Shown: in pieces, positions 1 through 5,111 of the stretch | Numbering within the stretch: position 1 is the stretch's first letter | Layout: every line of letters begins with the position of its first letter | DNA from: Lentisphaeria bacterium | GTDB taxonomy: Bacteria > Verrucomicrobiota > Lentisphaeria > Oligosphaerales > Oligosphaeraceae | Direction of reading: 5' to 3' | Length of the DNA stretch: 9,387 nucleotides | Assembly (NCBI GenBank): GCA_024405235.1 | Contig: JAKSPA010000048.1 | Location: forward strand, 1-9,387 | Translations under genes and position numbers: made by a program | The notes under the pieces: generated by a model | Seen by the model: the letters and a program-made list of their open reading frames with translations, nothing else | Database searches by the model: none | Told to the model about the DNA's origin: nothing

Positions 1-77
1 ACTGCGCCTGACGGCGCTAAGAGGGCGGCGTGGACGCCCGTACTGCCTGCTGTCGCGGCATTCTGCCTTCTACATTA

Positions 78-91
78 ATTGTGAATTGTGA
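78..91. repeat. Heptad repeat ATTGTGA x2
   Basis: Two perfect tandem copies of ATTGTGA lie just outside the terminator of the aminotransferase gene, preceded by ATTA. The arrangement matches the ATTGAGA heptads at 1780-1814 apart from one base per unit. A GC-rich non-coding stretch (1-70) with a small potential hairpin (GGGCG 23-27 / CGCCC 35-39) precedes it, as a GC-rich island precedes the 1780 array. It is probably an interspersed short tandem repeat; its function is unknown. Confidence 0.6.
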
Positions 92-93
92 AT

Positions 94-131
94 AAAAAAA
101 AGGCCTGCAGTTTTACCTGCAGGCCCTTTTT
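94..131 (-). terminator. Rho-independent terminator of the aminotransferase gene
   Basis: A perfect 9-bp stem (GGCCTGCAG 102-110, CTGCAGGCC 117-125) encloses a 6-base loop. Read on the minus strand, the stem is followed by a run of seven or more T residues. It lies 16 bases past the aminotransferase stop codon, the expected place. The other side also carries a T-run on the plus strand (127-131), so it could act in both directions, but there is no visible plus-strand gene upstream in the window. Confidence 0.9.
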
Positions 132-141
132 ATTTATCCTG

Positions 142-1416
142 TTATTTCATATACGCGTTGGCGACCTTCTTGAAGGCGGCGACGTATTTTTCGAGATGTG
201 CGATGTCGTAGTTTGGATGAGCGAAGAAGGAGATGGTTCTTTCCGCCAGCCATTTTGCAGTCGGGCACACGACCTTTGTGTAGTCCATCTTGGCGGCAGC
301 TGGCGTATTGAACGGATAATTCTCCGGACCGACGCCCTGTTTCTGCTGCAGCACGTCCTCTTTGTACAATTCGGGCCACAATGGACCATAGACTGGAACG
401 CCTTCGGCCGCCATTGCGGCAAGGAACTGCTTCATCGGCACCTTCATCTTCTCGATATCCAGAGCAAACGGCGCCCACCAGAAGGAGTTTTTCCTCTCTT
501 CGCTGTCGAATGGGCAGTGGAGCACGAGCGGATGATCTTTCAGAGCGTCGATAAGATACTGGCCGTTTCTTCTGCGGAGAGGCAGATTCCATGAATCCAT
601 GCGTTCAAGTTCGCAGGAACCGATCAGCGACTGAATTTCGGTCATGCGGTAGTTGCTTCCGATGCGGTTGTGGACATAAAGGCGTCGCTGTTCTTCCTTG
701 ATCATGTCGAGACCATTGCTGGTGTCGAAGCCATAGTCACGCATGGAGAAGCAGGCCTGGTAGATGTCCTTGTCGTTCGTGATGATTGCGCCGCCTTCAC
801 CGCCAGTGGTCAAATGCTTCGTATGGCAGAGATTGAAGCAACCGACGTCGCCGACAGTACCTGCTTTCTTGCCATTGTACAAGCCGCCGAAGCATTCGGT
901 GCAGTCTTCGAGAACACGCAGACCATGCTTCTTGGCGATGCTCATGATGGCTCCCATGTCCGCCACGATTCCGTACATGTGGCCGACAACGATCGCCTTC
1001 GTGCGGTCGGTGATCTTCTCTTCGATGAGTTTCGGATCAAGAGTGTGAGAATAGTCAACATCGGAGAAGACGGGAAGAGCGCCAAGCTGAAGGATGGAGA
1101 AGATTGGCGGGAAGTAGATATAAGACGGGCAGATCACTTCATCGCCTGCACCTACGCCCAGAGCGGCCAGAGCCAGATGGAAGGCGCCGTGTTCGTTGAC
1201 AGTCGTCACGCAATAGCTCGCATTGTGCCAATCGGCCAGATTCTTCTCGAACTGCTTGCCGTAAGGACCGCTCCAGTAATTCAGTTTCGCGGTGCGCAGT
1301 GGCTCCGCCAGCATCTGATAGGTCTTTTCAGAATACACAGGCCACAGTGGGAACGGCTCAGAGTTCAATGCCACTCCGCCGTCAATTGCAAGTTTGCTTG
1401 TCAGATCGTCGCTCAT
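142..1416 (-). CDS. DegT/DnrJ/EryC1/StrS-family PLP-dependent aminotransferase
   Basis: The 424-residue product is a fold-type I PLP enzyme of the sugar/cyclitol aminotransferase family. These enzymes transfer an amino group, usually from glutamate or glutamine, to keto-sugars or cyclitols, or act on nucleotide-linked sugars for surface glycans. Visible family marks are the N-terminal GGVALNSEPFPLWP segment, GDEVICPSYIYFP (91-103), VLEDCTECFGG (168-178) with Asp171 as the likely PLP pyridine-nitrogen ligand, and CHTKHLTTGGEGG (197-209) with Lys200 as the likely Schiff-base lysine. NYRMTEIQ (255-262) is also typical. Length is normal to slightly long. The ATG is preceded by a good AGGAG (1422-1426). 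The gene stands alone, with its own consensus promoter and terminator. The substrate cannot be told from sequence; no sugar-nucleotide genes are adjacent, so it could equally be one of the catabolism-linked members common in PVC bacteria. Confidence 0.93.
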   Translation of the reverse strand: MSDDLTSKLAIDGGVALNSEPFPLWPVYSEKTYQMLAEPLRTAKLNYWSGPYGKQFEKNLADWHNASYCVTTVNEHGAFHLALAALGVGAGDEVICPSYIYFPPIFSILQLGALPVFSDVDYSHTLDPKLIEEKITDRTKAIVVGHMYGIVADMGAIMSIAKKHGLRVLEDCTECFGGLYNGKKAGTVGDVGCFNLCHTKHLTTGGEGGAIITNDKDIYQACFSMRDYGFDTSNGLDMIKEEQRRLYVHNRIGSNYRMTEIQSLIGSCELERMDSWNLPLRRRNGQYLIDALKDHPLVLHCPFDSEERKNSFWWAPFALDIEKMKVPMKQFLAAMAAEGVPVYGPLWPELYKEDVLQQKQGVGPENYPFNTPAAAKMDYTKVVCPTAKWLAERTISFFAHPNYDIAHLEKYVAAFKKVANAYMK

Positions 1417-1483
1417 TTTGACTCCTCTACTATTTGGTTGTCGAAATAAAAGAAAAAACGCAAAAGTTTAGTTCCGTTTATTT

Positions 1484-1512
1484 ATTATAAATGACATTTA
1501 TTATCTTGTCAA
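1484..1512 (-). promoter_or_regulatory. Perfect-consensus sigma-70 promoter for the aminotransferase gene
   Basis: On the minus strand, TTGACA (1507-1512) and TATAAT (1484-1489) are separated by exactly 17 bases, an exact match to the housekeeping consensus. Transcription should start near 1477, giving a leader of about 60 bases that includes the AGGAG site. A/T tracts upstream of the -35 box (about 1519-1551) resemble an UP element. No obvious operator overlaps the core. Chance occurrence is unlikely given its placement directly upstream of a gene. Confidence 0.88.
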
Positions 1513-1566
1513 GGACAATTGTAAAAAAATAAGCAAAAAATTTCTTTTTTTGCTCTATTCTAGCTA

Positions 1567-1630
1567 TTCTAGCCTTTCTATCGATTCCAGCCAGTTCTAG
1601 CCTTTCTATCGATTCCAGCCAGTTCTAGCC
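1567..1630. repeat. 28-base tandem repeat, 2.3 copies
   Basis: Two identical 28-base units (1567-1594 and 1595-1622) are followed by the first 8 bases of a third (1623-1630). Each unit begins TTCTAGCC, contains ATCGAT and ends CCAGCCAG. A 9-base echo (ATTCTAGCT, 1557-1565) precedes the first unit. No hairpin within the unit and no spacers, so this is a direct tandem duplication. Function unknown. Confidence 0.85.
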
Positions 1631-1644
1631 GCGCTCGTTGCGTG

Positions 1645-1664
1645 CCGCGGAGCTTGCTCCGTGG
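1645..1664. repeat. GC-rich hairpin (REP-like)
   Basis: CCGCGGAGC (1645-1653) and GCTCCGTGG (1656-1664) form a near-perfect inverted repeat with one G-T wobble; in practice an 8-bp stem with a CTTG tetraloop. There is no following T-run, so it is not an intrinsic terminator. It sits in the GC-rich island of an otherwise AT-rich intergenic region and resembles short repetitive extragenic palindromes. Whether it is repeated elsewhere in the genome cannot be seen here. Confidence 0.55.
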
Positions 1665-1670
1665 AATGAA

Positions 1671-1770
1671 CCATGGCTCTTAGCAGTTCAGGCGATGTAA
1701 TAGGCAGCCACGGTCTGGCCCTCTAGGCATCCATGGCTCTTACTAGTTCCGGCGGTGTAAACGGCCTCCA
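1671..1770. repeat. Degenerate direct repeat with 60-base period
   Basis: The segment 1671-1710 recurs at 1731-1770, exactly 60 bases later, with 32 of 40 positions identical by eye. Both copies start CCATGGCTCTTA and share GTTC, GGCG-TGTAA and a closing CCA. The intervening 20 bases (1711-1730) are unique in this window. Divergence between copies implies an old duplication or a family of related elements. No reading frame is conserved across it. Confidence 0.65.
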
Positions 1771-1779
1771 TAAAAATTA

Positions 1780-1814
1780 ATTGAGAATTGAGAAATATGA
1801 ATTGAGAATTGAAT
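1780..1814. repeat. Heptad repeat array ATTGAGA, five units
   Basis: Five 7-base units in register: ATTGAGA, ATTGAGA, AATATGA, ATTGAGA, ATTGAAT. Three are identical and two diverge. It is closely related to the ATTGTGA heptads at 78-91, and both are preceded by ATTA. This resembles short tandemly repeated repetitive sequences of 7 bases known in several bacterial groups. The array lies about 50 bases upstream of the pseudopilin-like gene. Confidence 0.75.
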
Positions 1815-1824
1815 CTGCATTTAC

Positions 1825-1838
1825 ATTATGTACATAAT
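1825..1838. promoter_or_regulatory. Perfect 14-base palindrome, possible operator
   Basis: ATTATGTACATAAT is a perfect 14-base inverted repeat without a spacer. It ends 24 bases before the start codon of the pseudopilin-like gene, a position where a dimeric repressor could block transcription. I see no convincing -35/-10 pair around it, so the regulatory role is inference only. Confidence 0.4.
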
Positions 1839-1862
1839 CCAATCTAAGCGCGCCCTTGCAGC

Positions 1863-2597
1863 ATGAAAATGAAAAGACACACATTCACATTGATAGAACT
1901 TCTCGTTTCCATTCTCATAATATCCATTCTGGCCGGCCTTCTTCTGCCGGCGATCAGCAAAGCACGCTACACATCGAAAACAACGCCGTGCATGTCGAAC
2001 ATACGTCAACTGGGGCTGGCATTTATATGCTATTCCGTTGACTACGACGACTACCTGCCCTGCCTCAACAACGTCAATCCCAATGGAGATGCAAAGAATC
2101 GCCGTGGAGAAACAATAACCGCCAAGAACTGGCTTGACGATCTTGTGACAGAATATCTCGGCGGCTCATTGAAAGTTCTACGCTGCCCTGATGAATTTCA
2201 GGATTCGGACATAACCACGAACTATGGGCTGAATTATCTTATCGCCAATCGCGGCAACGGCAGTTACAAGACAACAGAATTTTCCGTGCCGGCAGCGACC
2301 TCCATGCTTGTAGAGAACTACGGTCATCTCTGCTACTACTGCTACACGACAAACCCCTCCGGACTACATGCCACCGGAAACGCCTACGGCACGAACCGAG
2401 CGGCATTCTTCAGGCATGGTATTAAAGGCGACGCAAAATGCGTAACGGCATTCCTTGATGGTCATTGCGAACCTTTGACCAGACAAGAACTGCCTTGCCA
2501 GGAAGCCTTTCCAGATCTTGACGAAATCACCATCCGCAATACGTTTTTCAACATGGGAAAGGTGGACGAATCGCTGAATTCGATTCCAGGACTATAA
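1863..2597 (+). CDS. Pseudopilin-like protein with prepilin-type N-terminal cleavage/methylation domain
   Basis: The 244-residue product has a short basic leader (MKMKRHT), then FTLIELL (8-14) and a hydrophobic helix to about residue 30, the class III prepilin signal. Prepilin peptidase should cut before Phe8; Glu12 is the conserved Glu+5. Position -1 is Thr rather than the usual Gly, as is common in Lentisphaerota versions. After the helix come a conserved-looking CMSNIRQLG (43-51), YDDYLPC (61-67) and, near the end, RHG...FLDGH (184-201), which resembles the 'H-X9-DG' processing-associated domain but with a longer His-to-Asp spacing. Such proteins are exported envelope proteins of unknown role, present in dozens of copies in some Lentisphaerota; no pilus or secretion genes are adjacent. 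The start lacks a clear ribosome-binding site, and Met3 is an alternative start. Confidence 0.88.
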   Translation: MKMKRHTFTLIELLVSILIISILAGLLLPAISKARYTSKTTPCMSNIRQLGLAFICYSVDYDDYLPCLNNVNPNGDAKNRRGETITAKNWLDDLVTEYLGGSLKVLRCPDEFQDSDITTNYGLNYLIANRGNGSYKTTEFSVPAATSMLVENYGHLCYYCYTTNPSGLHATGNAYGTNRAAFFRHGIKGDAKCVTAFLDGHCEPLTRQELPCQEAFPDLDEITIRNTFFNMGKVDESLNSIPGL

Positions 2598-2645
2598 TAT
2601 CTTCAAACGCGCCTTTACGCCACGCAAACACCACAAGGACTCGCA

Positions 2646-3545
2646 ATGGACATCATCACACGGATAAAGGAACTGAAAGCATCGAACAACGCAGTCATCC
2701 TTGCGCACAACTACGTCACTCCCGACGTTCAGGACATAGCGGATTTCGTTGGCGACTCACTGGCACTTTCCATAAAGGCGAAAGAGATCCAGGCGCCGCT
2801 AATCGTCTTCTGCGGTGTGCGTTTCATGGCAGAGACAGCAAAAATCCTCTCACCGAATTCGGAAGTCCTTCTGCCCGCTCCCGACGCTGGTTGTCCGATG
2901 GCGGACATGGCGACTCCTGAAGAAGTGGCCAAATACCGCCAGGCGCATCCGAACGCGGTTCTTGTGGCATACGTCAACAGCACTGCGGCAGTAAAGGCGC
3001 TGGTGGACATCTGCTGCACGTCGGCCAATGCGGACAAAGTCCTGAAGAGCCTCCCGCCCGAAAAGGAGGTCCTCTTCCTGCCCGACAGAAATCTCGGCAC
3101 GAACACTGCGAAGAAGCTCTCGCGCGAAATGACGCTGTGGCCAGGCTTCTGCCCCGTCCACAACCGCATACAGCCAGAAGACGTCATGCGCATCCGCAAG
3201 CAGTATCCCAAAGCGAAACTGCTTGTCCATCCTGAATGCCAACAGGAAGTCGTCGCCCTGGCCGATGCGGCGCTTTCCACGGGCGGCATGATCAGCTATG
3301 TCGCGAAATCCGACTGCGACGAATTCATCATCGGAACCGAACATGGAATTCTCCATCAGCTTCGCAAGGCGAATCCGACCAAGACCTTCCATCCGCTTGA
3401 GCCATTGACGACATGCACGGACATGAAGAAGATAACTCTCGAGAAGGTCCTGAACGCGCTTGAAAAGCATGAGGAGAAGATCGAACTTCCCGTGGAGCTG
3501 ATGGACAAGGCACGAAAACCAATCGAACGCATGCTTGCTCTCTAG
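2646..3545 (+). CDS. nadA: Quinolinate synthase NadA
   Basis: NadA condenses iminoaspartate with dihydroxyacetone phosphate to quinolinate, the [4Fe-4S]-dependent second step of de novo NAD synthesis in the cytoplasm. The 299-residue length matches the compact family form. Key motifs are AHNYVTPDVQDIADFVGDS (20-38), AGCPMADM (81-88), AYVNSTAA (108-115), CCTSANA (123-129), FLPDRNLG (144-151), GFCPVH (167-172), VHPEC (194-198), STGGM (211-215) and TCTDM (256-260). Cys83, Cys169 and Cys257 are the expected iron-sulfur ligands; His21, Tyr23, Ser38, Tyr109, Asn111, His195 and Glu197 are the substrate-site residues expected from known structures. AAGGA (2635-2639) lies 6 bases before the ATG. nadB and nadC are not adjacent, which is common outside classic nad operons. 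It is the first gene of a tight trio. Confidence 0.97.
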   Translation: MDIITRIKELKASNNAVILAHNYVTPDVQDIADFVGDSLALSIKAKEIQAPLIVFCGVRFMAETAKILSPNSEVLLPAPDAGCPMADMATPEEVAKYRQAHPNAVLVAYVNSTAAVKALVDICCTSANADKVLKSLPPEKEVLFLPDRNLGTNTAKKLSREMTLWPGFCPVHNRIQPEDVMRIRKQYPKAKLLVHPECQQEVVALADAALSTGGMISYVAKSDCDEFIIGTEHGILHQLRKANPTKTFHPLEPLTTCTDMKKITLEKVLNALEKHEEKIELPVELMDKARKPIERMLAL

Positions 3546-3552
3546 CGCATAG

Positions 3553-4146
3553 ATGACGACCGACCTCCAACTACAGCGCATTCTCCAGAGCATGGAAACT
3601 CTTCCACCATGCTCTTCAACGCGCGTAATCTGCATAGACGGTCGTTCGGCGGCAGGAAAGACGACGCTTGCCGCCGCCCTCGGCGACGCAATCCGCGCCG
3701 ATGTCATTCACATGGACGACTTCTTCCTGACGCCCGATCTGAGGGCACGCGAACGCTTTGCCGAAGCAGGCGGCAACGTCCACTACGAACGTTTTGCGGA
3801 AGAGGTGCTTCCTTTCATAAGAAAAGAAGCGGCCTTTTCCTACGGACGTTTCAACTGCCACGAGATGGAAATCACCGAAAGGCGCACCATCTCATCAACC
3901 GCATGGCGCATTGTCGAAGGCGCATATTCGATGCATCCGCGTTTCGGAGAATACGCCGATATGAAGATATTCGTCGACATCTCTCCTGACGAGCAGCTCC
4001 GCCGAATCATCTCTCGCAACGGTGCCACGCAGGCCGAAGCGTTCAGGACGCGATGGATTCCACTTGAAGAAGCCTATTTCAATGCCTTTGGCCTGCCCTC
4101 TTCCATGAAGGAAAACTCCCCCGTTCCCTTTCTGCTAATTGACTGA
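3553..4146 (+). CDS. Uridine-kinase-like P-loop nucleoside kinase
   Basis: The 197-residue product is a P-loop kinase of the uridine kinase/phosphoribulokinase-like group, predicted to phosphorylate a nucleoside or similar small molecule with ATP. Walker A is GRSAAGKTT (30-38). HMDDFFL (53-59) is the substrate-side acidic motif, GGNVHYERF (73-81) and YGRFNC (97-102) follow, then VEGAYSMHP (121-129) and RRIISRNG (150-157), which probably contributes lid arginines. WIPLEEAYF (168-176) closes the domain. This pattern matches small 'uridine kinase' proteins widespread in anaerobes whose true substrate is mostly untested. It starts 7 bases after nadA without its own clear ribosome-binding site, suggesting coupled translation. 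Being next to nadA, a nicotinamide-riboside-like substrate is conceivable but unsupported. The stop overlaps a possible TTG start of the next gene. Confidence 0.82.
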   Translation: MTTDLQLQRILQSMETLPPCSSTRVICIDGRSAAGKTTLAAALGDAIRADVIHMDDFFLTPDLRARERFAEAGGNVHYERFAEEVLPFIRKEAAFSYGRFNCHEMEITERRTISSTAWRIVEGAYSMHPRFGEYADMKIFVDISPDEQLRRIISRNGATQAEAFRTRWIPLEEAYFNAFGLPSSMKENSPVPFLLID

Positions 4147-4159
4147 TCGCAAACGAACC

Positions 4160-5110
4160 ATGCAAATCATTCTCCAGACAATTCTCGGCATCGTCGGACT
4201 GGCTCTTCTTACCTATGGCGCCGATTTTCTAGTTCGCGGCGGCGTCCGCATTGCCGAAGTGCTGAAAATTCCAACCGCCATCATAGGCCTGACGCTTGTC
4301 GCATTCGCCACAAGCGCGCCTGAACTCGTGGTGAGCATCGATTCGGCGCTCAAAGGCGTAGGCGACATCAGCCTCGGCAATGTCATTGGCTCGAACATCT
4401 GCAACATTGCGCTCATCCTAGGGCTTTCCGCCATGATCACCCCCATGACGGTCAACCGCAAGATACTCCGCGTCGATACGCCGATTCTGCTCATCGCAAG
4501 CGCTCTGGTTGCATTCTTCGTCATATACTTTCATGGAATAAACCGTCTCTGCGCATTCGTCTTTCTGGCATTCTTCGCATTATTCATGTGCGTCAACATT
4601 CGCGACGCAATGAAACGACCGACCGAAAACGCAACGGACGAGCCATCTGCCAAAAAGCCGCTGTCAATGTGGCTGGCGACAGTATTCGTCGTGGGCGGTG
4701 TAGGCGCACTCGTATTCGGTGCGAAACTGTTCGTGGATGCAGCGATCTTCGCGGCAAAGGCATTTAATGTCTCCGATGCGGTCATCGGTCTGACGATCGT
4801 CGCCGTCGGCACCAGCCTGCCGGAACTGGCGACATCAGCCGTCGCAGCATTCAAGGGCGAAACCGACATCGCGGTCGGCAACGTCGTGGGTTCGAACATC
4901 TTCAATATTCTGGCTATTCTCGGAATAGCGCCAGCCATCACGCCGATCCGCGCGAACAACATACAGGCAACGGATCTGGCCGTGATGGGAGCCGTGACCA
5001 TCATGATGACGCTCATGATGATCACGGGCAAGAAGATCCAGCGCTGGGAAGGGGCCGCGCTGTTCATATCATACGCGGCCTACATCGTCTGGCTGGTCAT
5101 GAATATCTGA
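4160..5110 (+). CDS. Calcium/sodium antiporter, CaCA superfamily (YrbG-like)
   Basis: An integral inner-membrane exchanger that exports Ca2+ (or another cation) in exchange for Na+ or H+. The 316-residue protein consists of about ten hydrophobic segments in two inverted halves. Both alpha-repeats are plain: GLTLVAFATSAPELVVS (43-59) with GDISLGNVIGSNICNI (68-83), and GLTIVAVGTSLPELATS (210-226) with GDIAVGNVVGSN-type sequence (234-250, here TDIAVGNVVGSNIFNI). Glu55 and Glu222 are the expected ion-binding acidic residues. A hydrophilic loop (about 147-168) separates the halves. I start at the ATG at 4160; an in-frame TTG at 4139 overlapping the kinase stop would add seven polar residues before the first membrane segment and has no better ribosome-binding site. 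It is the last gene of the rightward block and ends one base from the opposing ligase stop. Confidence 0.94.
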   Translation: MQIILQTILGIVGLALLTYGADFLVRGGVRIAEVLKIPTAIIGLTLVAFATSAPELVVSIDSALKGVGDISLGNVIGSNICNIALILGLSAMITPMTVNRKILRVDTPILLIASALVAFFVIYFHGINRLCAFVFLAFFALFMCVNIRDAMKRPTENATDEPSAKKPLSMWLATVFVVGGVGALVFGAKLFVDAAIFAAKAFNVSDAVIGLTIVAVGTSLPELATSAVAAFKGETDIAVGNVVGSNIFNILAILGIAPAITPIRANNIQATDLAVMGAVTIMMTLMMITGKKIQRWEGAALFISYAAYIVWLVMNI

Positions 5111-5111
5111 C

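Larger units (their letters stand above)
1417..1862. other. Divergent intergenic region rich in repeats
   Basis: This 446-base stretch separates divergent genes and shows no plausible coding frame. From left to right it holds the leader and promoter of the aminotransferase gene, and an A/T-tract zone (about 1519-1551) with an inverted repeat GCAAAAAA (1533-1540) / TTTTTTGC (1546-1553). A 28-base tandem repeat, a GC-rich hairpin and a 60-base-period repeat follow, then a heptad array and a 14-base palindrome just before the next gene. The base composition switches sharply near 1629 from AT-rich to GC-rich and back near 1771, which suggests a mosaic of inserted repeat elements. Confidence 0.7.

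Noticed and set aside
670..1449. 259-codon open frame on the plus strand
   Set aside because: It lies antisense to the aminotransferase gene, whose motifs, ribosome-binding site, promoter and terminator are all clear. The translation has no recognisable domain.
1567..1630. 28-base repeat as a small CRISPR array
   Set aside because: The units abut directly with no spacers, the repeat lacks a hairpin and no cas gene is present.
2850..3707. 285-codon open frame on the minus strand
   Set aside because: Antisense to nadA and the kinase start; no family resemblance, and long antisense frames are expected in coding DNA of this composition.
4139..4160. TTG start at 4139 for the antiporter
   Set aside because: It overlaps the kinase stop and adds only a polar septapeptide; the ATG at 4160 directly precedes the first membrane segment.
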